Part shown: one piece after another, positions 1-8,888 of the stretch
How positions within the stretch are numbered: position 1 is the stretch's first letter
Layout: each line of letters begins with the position of its first letter
Assembly: GCA_021399435.1 (NCBI GenBank)
Contig: JAJTUP010000099.1
Coordinates: 1 to 64,000, forward strand
Length of the DNA stretch: 64,000 bases
Direction of reading: 5' to 3'
Origin: Diaporthe sp. PMI_573
Taxonomy: Eukaryota; Ascomycota; Sordariomycetes; Diaporthales; Diaporthaceae
Position numbers and translations under genes: made by a program
The notes under the pieces: generated by a model
What the model was told of the DNA's origin: nothing
What the model saw: only the letters and a program-made list of their open reading frames with translations
Databases searched by the model: none

Positions 1-811
1 CCGTATACTTGGCTGTGTGAGTGGGAAGTATGAAGGAAAGGAGAACTCTAAGGAACGGTAGAAGTGGGGAGTGCTAGGGTACCTGAAAGCGGATGTTTGT
101 TCCTGCACTGCCTATTGGTCTAATTGTGGTTAAGCTACATCCAGCTTACAGTAAACACACTGTATAAGCCATATGTGGTGTATGCGGTTAGTGCTCATTC
201 TTCTTTTTACAAACAAACTTGGAGCTGGCGAAGACTGCAGCTGAGGAGTTTTGGGATGAAGAAATGGTTCCGGTTCAGAAGTTCAGGCTCTTCGGGTAAT
301 TGAAGTTGGGAATAGTGGCATAGTGGGTGGTGAAGGCGGCCGGAATGGAGCCGGCCGGAATGTGGGCCGACGAGGGTAGGCTATTTATTAAGCAGTATCT
401 AGGCTAGATATTGATAGGCTTAAACCCCCAAGTCATGTGACTTTTCAAATCAATCATCCCACTTACCCCGCTCACCACGCGTCTACGTAATATCTTCGAT
501 TAATCCACGACCCCCGCTCCCAGTAAGCAAACCCAGCAAACTCCCCCCAAACCAACAGCGAGACGTGTGGTCACCCATGAGGTACTTAGATTTCAAGACT
601 CCCATAGCCGAAAACGCCCTCAAGCATGATCCTAACTAACGGGATTGGCTCTGCAGTACCACTTAAAACAGATCTATTCGCTTGACTTTAGGTGTCGGTC
701 CTCGCATTGCAGAAATAAGGCACAAAACTGCACCTCACCCAAAGAGTCCGAATGGGAATTACTCTTCTTAAACCTACATCGATACTTCGCTGCACAGCTT
801 AATACCGAAGA
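1..811. other. Upstream flank of the IRG-like gene, no gene recognised
   Basis: I see no convincing coding region here. The stretch at about 328-352 has two close copies of a CGGCCGGAATG motif, and the region 480-640 is C/A-rich and lies just upstream of the GTPase gene, so it probably holds its promoter and 5' leader. Confidence 0.4.
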
Positions 812-2151
812 ATGTCCTCTTACTTGTTTTCGAAAAAGGTCCGGGAGATCACAGGCCGGCCAGGCAGGGCTATCAGCAACTTTGGCCACAACCTAATAGA
901 CAATTTCCAGTCTGTGGACATAATTCCACGCACAATTATGGGAGTCCCTATATTAATAAGTGGGGCTGCTGTCTCTTGCGTGGGAAGCATGGTGGCCATC
1001 GGTGTGATTAATGCTGCCTCGATTTACACGTGGGCCTTTGGATCCAGTGGATTTGCACCCGAACGCCCGGACCCAAAGATTATCAATGACGAGCGTCAAA
1101 AAGAGAACTTGGAGAAAGGACGAATCCATATCGCCATATGCGGCCAAACCGGAAGTGGAAAGTCATCGATTGCTAACGCTCTCCGCGGCATCCGGAACGG
1201 CCAAGAGGGAGCGGCGTGCACTGGAACCACGGAGACCACGACGAGTAGAGCAACATACCCTGCCCATCAAAGCATCTCATCAGTCAATCTTCACGATATA
1301 CCTGGAGGTGGTACCCGACGTACGCCGGCAGACAACTACTACAGGAACCAGAAACTGTTTCTATTCGATCTACTCCTAGTAGTTCACTCAGACAGGTTGA
1401 GTCAGGTGAGTTTATGGCCGGTTGGGATATAATTATTCTGAGACCGTTTCTTATATATCCTGTGCGGTAACAGCTCGATATCGAAATCGTTAAAAACTGC
1501 ATTCGCATTATGCAGCCTTTCCTTATCGTCAGATCGAAGTCCGATATATCCGTCAACAGCATTGTCAATGACACTGATCTCGACCAAGAGGCAGCGAAAG
1601 TGCACCATATCAAATCATGCCTTGCCGCGCTGAGAACTGAGTTTAGCGAAGCCGACGTTCCTGAGGACAGTATCACAGACCTGGTCGACCACTGCATCCT
1701 TATTAACAACCAGGCTCTCAGGAAATGCGTGCTTGGAGAAAGTGATTCTGTGATTAACGAGTTAGACTTGGTCCGCTTTCTCACCAAGTTCAACCCTTCT
1801 TTTCAACAACGCAGGATGTGGGGCCAGTATTGGTTCAAGCAAGTGGATGGCGGCAAATACTTTGATGAACAGTACATCGGTCATATCGAACTGCCAATTG
1901 AAGACAAGATGGTGATGGTGACTAATGCACGGATCTTGCTGATCCGATCGCGGCAACTCACAACCGAGTGGGACGTGCCGCTCACCATCATTAGATTAAT
2001 TGTAAGCGAGCCCAATGGTATCAGGGTGGTCATGAGAGGAGCTGAGAACGGACCATTGATAGCGGTTGAAGACCGCAGCGAAAGGGCAGTCCTTTATCAA
2101 ATAATTGGTGTGGCGGTGGAAGCGTTCAACAGAAGGTTTAGAGGAGGCTAG
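812..2151 (+). CDS. IRG-type dynamin-like GTPase fused to a VPS13-like C-terminal module
   Basis: Predicted two-exon gene, 812-1405 and 1474-2151, with a 68-bp intron (GTGAGT...CAG, phase 0), giving 423 aa. Residues about 40-75 are hydrophobic and could insert in a membrane. A P-loop GQTGSGKSS lies near residue 111, a G3-like DIPGGGT near 162, and directly after the intron LDIEIVKNCI...RSKSD near 209-222 fits the G4 region of interferon-inducible (IRG) GTPases, whose usual text is RTKVD. From about residue 327 the text (GHIELP, ARILLIRSRQL, TEWDVPL, then NGPLIAVED and AVEAFNRRFR) matches what I know of the extreme C-terminal PH-like part of VPS13 lipid-transfer proteins. IRG proteins remodel membranes. 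The combination suggests a GTPase directed to the organelle contacts where VPS13 works; that role is inference. The frame is open and the splice sites are canonical, so I take it as functional. Confidence 0.8.
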
Positions 2152-2324
2152 GCGTAATCACACCATGTATGTATACATGCATATAAGGATGTTTTCTTTG
2201 CCCCCTCCACCTTGTTTTACACCTAAAGAGGAGTTTGGAGTTGATTGTTAGGGTTATATTACTTTACGCAGGGAAGTTTGTAAAGTCCCAATTCGGAATG
2301 ATATTTGCTTTAAGCATTGGTACA

Positions 2325-3003
2325 TATCAGTATCAGTATCAGCTCCCTCACTATTCTGATATGATACCTGATACTGTATCAGTATCAACTTGATACTGGG
2401 TCACGTGGGCACCTCTGGTTAGGAAAATCAATCTCCAGGGGCACATAAGCTTTGAATTCATCTACAGGCCTTCCCAATTATCCTCCAAGGCTGGATCCAA
2501 AGCTAAATCAGTATCCACAGACTCTGGAGAGCATACTAAACCCAATCCTCCCTCAGAAGAGGGCACAATAAGTCCCTCCCTCAGCCAGCTACCAATGCAT
2601 TCCACCTTTTCCAGGCTCTGACAGGACATCCTCAGCCTGTCCCAGGAAGCGGTCCTTCTGGCACCAGAGAATGCCCTCTCTGGTTCCGCTGATTCAGAGG
2701 GAATAGAGAGGATATCAATAGCCATCTGACTGAGAATCTGAGAAGAATAAGAAGAATGAGAAGAAGAAAGAAAAATAAGGACAGTTGGCCTCAGTCCTGG
2801 CAGAGTTTTCATGTTCTCGAGAGAGTGGTTACACCGTCTCCATTCTGTACAACCTCCTCTCAGCCAATGAGAGCTAGGATCTTAGGGAAGAGTATCAACC
2901 TAGTATCAGTTGATACCAGCTTATTTTGATACTGATACTGATATGATATATATCAGTATCAGTATCAAAGTATCAACTTTGTATCAGTATCAGGTATCAA
3001 TAT
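2325..3003. mobile_element. hAT relic bounded by TATCAG-rich subterminal repeats
   Basis: The two ends, about 2325-2397 and 2895-3003, are packed with TATCAG / CTGATA units in both orientations and enclose a hAT C-terminal coding fragment on the minus strand. Clustered short repeats near both ends are typical of hAT subterminal regions. No clean 8-bp target duplication could be found, so the outer limits are approximate. It is an internally deleted, non-autonomous copy. Confidence 0.6.
2462..2812 (-). pseudogene. hAT transposase C-terminal dimerisation fragment
   Basis: The translated minus strand reads MAIDILSIPSESAEPERAFS followed by GARRT and SWDRLRM, the hallmark of the hAT C-terminal dimerisation region, including the acidic residue of the SxEPERxFS motif that carries the third catalytic position. 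Nothing of the BED finger or of the first two catalytic aspartates is present, so this is a 3' remnant of about 116 codons and not an active enzyme. The downstream end (LGLVCSPESVDTDLALDP) is acidic and reaches a stop. Confidence 0.75.
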
Positions 3004-3510
3004 TTACAAGTCTGGATCAGATCGATCGCGATTTGTTCCAAATTACTTCACTAGTATCTTCGACGATCTCCATCTCTTATATTTTCTGACGGTCTCCCGA
3101 CTTGCTAAGTCCTCATCCGAAATCAAGTGCTTTATGAATTTTAGGATCTGAATCAAGGTGTGCCACAAATCTTTTCACCAGGTCGCTGCTGCAGAAAGGC
3201 TCCAGGACGGTGCGATATTGTTCTCCTTGGCTGTAAATAAGGGTCGTCTAGAACGGCGTTCCAGAAGCACTTACGCCAACTTGGGCATTTTAATTCATCG
3301 ACCCTATCGGCAAAGGAACGAGTCTGTCAGACCATAACCCTTGGGAATTTTTATTCTAGTACGAAAGTAACTGCAGGTAGTACTTTTATGCGCGCGTGCG
3401 GAGCAGGATTGCATACTGTATGCACAGCCACGCCTAGTCCCAAATAAGCTAGGATTTTAATTTTTACAATCACAACAAGCGGACACTCATTTCGGCCTAC
3501 CCTGCCCAGG

Positions 3511-3990
3511 ATGCGGTCGACTACTCTCAACGTGGCTCGTTCCAAGACAGGCGCCAGCAAGCACCTTCCAGAAAAGGTTGGAAATCACTCTAAGAGAGTC
3601 GACACAGCATTGCCAGGCAAACACACAACGCAACTCTATGACCGTCTAACATGGAAGGAAGCCACTGTGCTTGCTCAACTCAGAAAAGGCATGGCAAGAC
3701 TCAACGCTTACCTCCACCGAATCGGGGTAGCCCCGTCAGAGCAGTGCGCATGTGGACAAGCAGCAGAGACAGTAAAACACCTCCTCTTCCGATGTAGAAA
3801 ATGGACGGCGTACCGGATGGAGATGCTCCGGTGTACAAACACTCACAGAAGCAACATTTCTTTCTATCTAGGAGGAAAATCAGCATCAGATAACAAAGAC
3901 TGGTCTCCAAACTTAGAGGCCGTTCGGGCAACGATACGATTCGCAATAGCCACGGGCCGACTTGACGCAAACCAACCGTCGGGCAACTAA
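3511..3990 (+). pseudogene. 3' end of a Tad-like LINE (non-LTR retrotransposon) ORF2
   Basis: About 159 codons. The centre reads CACGQAAETVKHLLFRCRKW, the CxC...H...C zinc-knuckle that ends the ORF2 protein of fungal Tad/LINE elements after the RNase H domain. Before it, LRKGMARLNAYLHRIG fits the usual LRTGHxxLNxYLxRxx text of the same region. Reverse transcriptase and endonuclease are missing, as expected for a 5'-truncated LINE insertion. A repeated 3' tail ending in GT repeats follows downstream. Confidence 0.75.
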
Positions 3991-4162
3991 AACACTTAAC
4001 CGATCACCCACCACTCTCCGCCACCGAACCCACACCCATCACCTCGTGCCACGGACAGCAGGCACCGCTTCAGCCGCCGAGGATAGGACGTTGAACACTT
4101 GGAGAATCGCCTCCAAGCCAGCCTACTACTAATCCTACTAACCCACGAGAACCCGAAGAGAA

Positions 4163-4374
4163 ATGGCAGAAGAAGGCAAATAAGCTAGAATGGACTTTGC
4201 ATGGGCTTTAAGGAGATCAAGGCATATCTTGGGAAATGTATGGTCAAATTGTTAATAGTTGCCCTTTCGGGTTAAGCCCGCCGGGCGGAATAAATTGTGT
4301 GTGTGTGTGTGTGTGTTGCCTTTCGGGTTAAGCCCGCCGGGCGGAATAAATTGTGTGTGTGTGTGTGTGTGTGT
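4163..4374 (+). repeat. LINE-type 3' tail with GT repeats, terminal unit duplicated
   Basis: From 4163 the text is nearly the same as at 61918-62092. It ends in a GC-rich palindrome (GCCCGCCGGGC), then GGAATAAATT and a GT run. Here the last about 58 bp, from TTGCC to the GT run, is present twice in tandem (about 4259-4316 and 4317-4374). Simple-repeat tails are typical of LINE 3' ends, and the tandem copy fits slippage or template jumping during target-primed reverse transcription. Confidence 0.7.
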
Positions 4375-5020
4375 ACTGTATGTATTTTTCTTTGCTAACA
4401 TAGAAAACTGAAACTTGTGTAAATATATCATATCAAGTCAATAGCAATTCTCCTCCATTTGGACAGAAATACAACGTCCAAATATGATGCATGAAACATA
4501 GCAGAAGTACGCCGTGGGACTGATCGCACTAACTAAACGAAAACACAAACTTTGATCGGGTTGTACTGTACAGTATGAAGGCGTTACATCTAATCTTGGA
4601 CCAGGGCCCAGCCTATTATGCCCTCTGCCGTGACAATTCGCCCCCATTGCTCTTCGTCTCGCCCGTTTGTAAAACGGTAGCCCACTTCTTCGCAGTTTCC
4701 TTACTCGAGAACTTTTCTGATGCGGTCTATACATACAGTAAGGTATCTTTACTGAGTTACACCTTTTTCTTCTCGTACTTCGAAACACGGTCTTAATTCC
4801 TTTTACATAAAACGATTTACAGCCGCGAAACATCACTCGTCTGAGCTCTCCTGCTCGCTGCTTGCCTGTTTCAACACGGCCGCGCTGCGTTGCTTGTTGC
4901 TCTGCGATGACATCGAAGCTGAGATCATGCCGTCCAATGCGGGTAGCGAGGGTTACAATGGATACCTCCCGCAGGTGTTGAGGGGGACAGCTCTGCAGAT
5001 CACTAAAATCTCGGGCGTGG
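4375..5020. other. No gene recognised
   Basis: Intergenic stretch between the LINE tail and the hAT copy. Reading frames on both strands are short and have no recognisable motif. A GTACTGTACAGTA palindromic motif occurs near 4564-4576. Confidence 0.4.
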
Positions 5021-5027
5021 CAGCTAT

Positions 5028-5109
5028 ACGCGCCACGCGATGAAACTGCGAAATGGCCTGCCCAGCAGCATGTGGTGAAAGCAGGCGAGGGTTGAGCTGC
5101 CAGACGCGT
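5028..5109 (+). promoter_or_regulatory. ACGCG/ACGCGT boxes upstream of hAT copy A
   Basis: ACGCG at 5028-5032, ACGCGA at 5035-5040 and a full ACGCGT at 5104-5109, about 100-180 bp before the transposase ATG. ACGCGT is the MluI cell-cycle box bound by Mbp1 in the MBF complex. The same boxes precede the other hAT transposases in this window. Confidence 0.5.
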
Positions 5110-5209
5110 CCGGTCTGTTTAATTATCTGTCCTTACTGCGAGGGAATATTCGAAGCATGCTGATGGCTCGCTCCGTTCTTGCTTCATAGAAACCATTCCC
5201 AGACTCAAG

Positions 5210-6247
5210 ATGCCCTCCTCCAGCCCTCCCCTATCGACCCTTAGTGGTGGCCTTGACCAACTCGAGTCTATGTCTATGTCCCCATCGTCATTCCCGGGGA
5301 CCTCGATAGCTTCAACGCCATCACCCCGACCTCGCGGAACCGCTGCCGATTTCATCAAGGTCGACTGGACCCTCTGGGGCCGCAACGAATGGGCAAAGTG
5401 GCCTGGACTCGGGCGGTACACTGGCGGCCAGGGAACAAGAGCATGGTGGCAGGAGTACGGATATCGCGTCGAGGATCATTCCACCAGTCGGCAAGGCAAC
5501 ATGCTGAAGTGGATATGCGCGGACTGCTTTGCCAGAGGCTTTAAGAAAAAGTCGGATTTCTGTTTCATTTGCTCTACAGGAGTTTCCATCAAGAAGCATC
5601 TTCGCGAGGCCCACGGGATCCAGGTAAGCCGCTCCATACGGAACAAATGTCATTCTCCTTGATGGGTACTGACTTGCCAGGCCCCGAACGGCCCTTCCTG
5701 CCGCAGCGATGGCCAACTCCTGCGCGACCAAAGGATCTCCCGTTTCATGGGTGCCGACTTCGATAACCCTAGCGACCAGTTTCTCATCGGCAACCTGCGC
5801 GGACAGTTTGACATCAAAGGCCTTCGGATGCTCTTGCTGGACTGGATTATATACCATAACTTACCTTTCGAGACTATCAATACCGATCGGTTTCAGCGGA
5901 TATTGCTTTACGGCAACCCGCTTCTCGATGGTGTACCACTGCCATCGGCAAAAACACTGATGCGCATGCTCGAATCTGAGTATGCCAGTGCTATTGGTCC
6001 GGTGACGGAAGTGCTGCAGAGTGCTCGATCTCAAATTCACTTTTCGTTCGATGGTTGGACCTCAAAGTCCCACACCTCGTTCCTCGGCATTAATGCTCAA
6101 TTTGTGGACTGCGATTTCGCCCAACATCGGATTCTCTTGGGTCTTCGGCCTCTGAGCAGCCGACATACGGGCGCATCACTCGCTGATGAAGTGAGCGATA
6201 CTCTTGCCTTCTGGGGAATCAACGCATGCGCCAGAGCGCAGTGCTGA
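5210..6247 (+). pseudogene. hAT transposase copy A, N-terminal half (BED finger and start of catalytic core)
   Basis: Exon 1, 5210-5623, encodes a low-complexity leader and a BED-type zinc finger (CADC near the start, ending HLREAHGIQ). A 57-bp intron (GTAAGC...CAG, phase 0) follows, then exon 2 from 5681. The second exon runs through LDWIIYHNLPFE, typical of the linker of fungal hAT transposases, and the first catalytic aspartate motif FSFDGWTS, followed by FLGINAQFVD and RHTGASLADEV. The frame stops at 6247 before the second aspartate and the C-terminal dimerisation domain, so the element is 3' truncated and cannot encode an active enzyme. The intron position equals that of copies B and D. 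Confidence 0.8.
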
Positions 6248-6600
6248 CCCGCCTGGTCCGGCCAATTACCCGTGACGTCCACCCACCTTGTGGACGTCCA
6301 TTGACTCTTGCTCCCGGTTTTCATTCCCGGGCCGGCAGCGTTTTGGTTCCAATTTTCGGCGTTGATGCCTGTCATTATGACTGGCAGCGAGTAGCTCTTT
6401 TCCTTCTCGATGATTAGTGGAATGGGCTGGGAAGCGGATGGTGATCACTTAGTACTTCTTAGAGCAGTATGCGTACGGTCGCCGTCGAGCGGAAGCAGTA
6501 GTACTTGCCTTTACGACACGAGAATGCAGACGTCTGCGTCGTAGTCTGGATGCATCTTGAATCCGTTGACCACAAATGTATGCCACCGCTTAATAAAATT
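6248..6600. other. Short intergenic stretch with a hairpin
   Basis: No gene seen. An inverted repeat built on GACGTCCAC / GTGGACGTC lies at about 6274-6300, right after the truncated hAT copy, and may mark the other side of the truncation. Confidence 0.35.
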
Positions 6601-6623
6601 TTCATGAACGGAAGGAAATTTTT

Positions 6624-7445
6624 CTACACACTCGAATTGAGTAGCTGCACGACCGCCTCCTGCCTTGCTGCGGCGGGCCGGTGGAGCGGCGTCCGGCCGA
6701 ACCTGTCCTTCGCCCTGATATCGGCGCCCTTGTAGAGCAGCAGCGCGGCAACCTCCTTGTGCCCGGCCTCGGCGGCCCGGTGGAGCGGCGTCCAGCCGAA
6801 CTCGTCCTTCGCCTCGATGCCGGCGTTCTTGTCGAGCAATAGTGCGGCGACCTCCTTGTGCCCGGCCTCGGCGGCCCGGTGGAGCGGCGTCCGGCCGAAC
6901 TCGTCCTTCGCCTTGATGCCGGCGCCCATACCGAGCAGCAGCGCGGCAACCTCCATATGTCCGCGCCAGGCAGCCAAGTGGAGCGGCGTCGAGCCGCCGC
7001 TATTCTTTACCTCGATGCCGGCGCCCTTATCGAGCAACAGCGAGGCAATTCGGATCTCTGGGCTCGGAGCTGTCGGAGAGGAGGGCTTCGCGGTCTCCAG
7101 TTTGATGAACCGCTGATAATTTCCTCGGAGGACAGAGAGTATTCTAGTTTCATCCAGCTCTGTATGCCTTCCCGAAAGGCTCGTGCTAATGTCAGTCCCC
7201 AGCATCCCGTTGAGCTCGGACCCTTGCGTGCACAGAATCATCTCGAGATCCTGGCGAAGATTTTTATCTGCATCTGCTTCTTTGACCGTTGCCGCGATCG
7301 CTTGAGTGAGTGGGTCATCCCCGGAGCTTGACAGTACTTCTTTCGAGAGTGCCTCCGAGGCGAATTCTCGGCCTCTTCTCGGAGAGTCGGGATATGCCAG
7401 CCGCGCCTGGTCGAGAAGAAGGAGGAGAGGCGACGGCAGCCGCAC
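6624..7445 (-). CDS. Ankyrin-repeat protein
   Basis: About 273 codons are open. The C-terminal half holds at least three complete ankyrin repeats and a fourth diverged one, with the consensus GRTPLHRAAEAGHKEVAALL repeated almost letter for letter about every 99 bp. Ankyrin repeats are protein-binding stacks. The N-terminal part (LLLLLDQARLAYPDSPRRG, then a helical stretch to about residue 125) is not recognised. No convincing ATG opens this frame: it begins at a GTG codon, and a second open frame from an ATG at 7582 overlaps it in another phase. The true start probably lies across an unseen intron or a frameshift. Near identity of the repeats points to recent unequal amplification, as in fungal NLR and ankyrin genes. 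Confidence 0.6.
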   Translation of the reverse strand: MRLPSPLLLLLDQARLAYPDSPRRGREFASEALSKEVLSSSGDDPLTQAIAATVKEADADKNLRQDLEMILCTQGSELNGMLGTDISTSLSGRHTELDETRILSVLRGNYQRFIKLETAKPSSPTAPSPEIRIASLLLDKGAGIEVKNSGGSTPLHLAAWRGHMEVAALLLGMGAGIKAKDEFGRTPLHRAAEAGHKEVAALLLDKNAGIEAKDEFGWTPLHRAAEAGHKEVAALLLYKGADIRAKDRFGRTPLHRPAAARQEAVVQLLNSSV

Positions 7446-7599
7446 ATCTGCGTACCTAGCTCAGTATTCAGCCCTCCCTTCACATCAGATAAGGCTATAC
7501 ACTTTGAAGACATCTTGAAATCATGGAGGACAAACTTCATGACGACTTGGGTATCAGGGTTTTTTAGGTTGGTAGCACTCATGGTCAGCGTGCTTTCGT

Positions 7600-8330
7600 G
7601 AAAGTCTGCGACCCAGGGAATATGAAAAGTATGCCCTCTTCACAGTGAATATCTGCTTTGGGGTGCTGCGGATCTTAATGTTGTAGAAGGAATGGATACC
7701 TACGAGGCGCTCGATACCGAACTTCGGGCAGTATCTCTGGCGGCTTATTCCTTCTATCTTTCCAAGTAATGTACTTTTTTTGGGCCATGCTGATAAGTTA
7801 TCTGTAGCCCGTTTGACTAAATTTAGAACCAAAGTTCTATTTCAGGAAGATATCTGTGAAGAGGGTAAAAAAAAACTCACTCTCTATCTCGATTGCTCTA
7901 ACAGATATTTGTAGCTGCGTAAATATTCGTTATGCGCCTGAGATAGGCAAACGCCTAGTTATATATAGTTCGTTCGAGGAGTCCGATGTTGAACCCTGGA
8001 AATGCTACACTTCACAGTGAAGTATATTTTCTTAAATCTGTTTTCGACGTTCAAGATTATAAATTAAGTGAACTCATTTTTGTTATCATAGGTTAAAACA
8101 TAATCCGGCGTATTTTAAAGATTTGAATTCTAGATTATCAGGAGGCCATGTGCTAATGCTCATAGCCGCAGGCCAACTTATGGGTCCTACGATGTTTCAA
8201 AGACAATGAAATGATCATCTTGCGGGCCTCAGCCGACCTTTTGTGGCTACCAAAAGCGGTCTTGAACATTACTCTGGTAATCGAAAAGTTGATTTCAATG
8301 CAAGATAAATTCAGGTCGACTGCTCAGTTG
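7600..8330. other. AT-rich intergenic stretch, nothing recognised
   Basis: Low-GC DNA with short frames only. It separates the ankyrin gene from the MADS-like gene and presumably holds the 5' region of both. Confidence 0.4.
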
Positions 8331-8387
8331 TCTTAGATGATGTTGTTAATCTCTTCATGGTTTTATGATTCGAACAATAATAATAAC

Positions 8388-8888
8388 ATGAAGAAGACCA
8401 GAGGATTTAGCAACCCAGCCAAGGGCTTTTTAAATCGACGTAGGGGTGTTATGAAGAAAGCAAACATTCTATCTAAGCTGACCGGTGCGCACATGGCCGT
8501 CTTGTGCGAATACAACGGCGAGACTTATGTTTACGAATCGGATAAGCACTTCTCTCCCATCCTCAACAACGTTCGGGGTGGACACCGTTTCGGGCCCGAT
8601 AATTTTGAGACAGTTGCCGACAGGGCAACCACTTCGTATGAGGACAATACGAAGGTGCCCTTTCATCAAGGAAGTCTCCCTCCGTATACATCGTCTTTCT
8701 CATCGTCCTCTAGTCAACCAGACGAAGAACTGCCAGTTGTAACCCTGGGCAGCCCATTTTGCCCTGCTTCCCCATCAGCTGCGGCTGCAGTTAATCTTAA
8801 CGCCAAACCCGAATCGACAATGCCTATCAGGTGTAAAAAGCCTTATCCACTTGCAGTACCGGTAGACTTTTTTGGAGATAAATCGTAG
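8388..8888 (+). CDS. Small MADS-box-like protein
   Basis: Start chosen at 8388 (MKKTRGFSNPAKGF), as the fungal MADS domain should begin near the N terminus; an in-frame ATG at 8337 would add 17 residues. The first 60 residues read FLNRRRGVMKKANILSKLTG then AHMAVLCEYNGETYVYES, matching the SKRRxGLMKKAxELSxLxxAEVALxxFxxxGxxYxY pattern of the SRF/MADS DNA-binding and dimerisation domain. The rest, about 105 residues, is Ser/Pro-rich and disordered. It is much shorter than Mcm1 or Rlm1. The family binds CArG-like boxes as dimers in the nucleus. Several helix residues differ from canonical members, so DNA binding is not assured. No introns were needed. Confidence 0.65.
   Translation: MKKTRGFSNPAKGFLNRRRGVMKKANILSKLTGAHMAVLCEYNGETYVYESDKHFSPILNNVRGGHRFGPDNFETVADRATTSYEDNTKVPFHQGSLPPYTSSFSSSSSQPDEELPVVTLGSPFCPASPSAAAAVNLNAKPESTMPIRCKKPYPLAVPVDFFGDKS

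Noticed and set aside
340..400. GTGGGCCGA near 360-375 as a relic of the pogo inverted repeat
   Set aside because: Only about 9 bases match, no partner repeat and no TA spacing.
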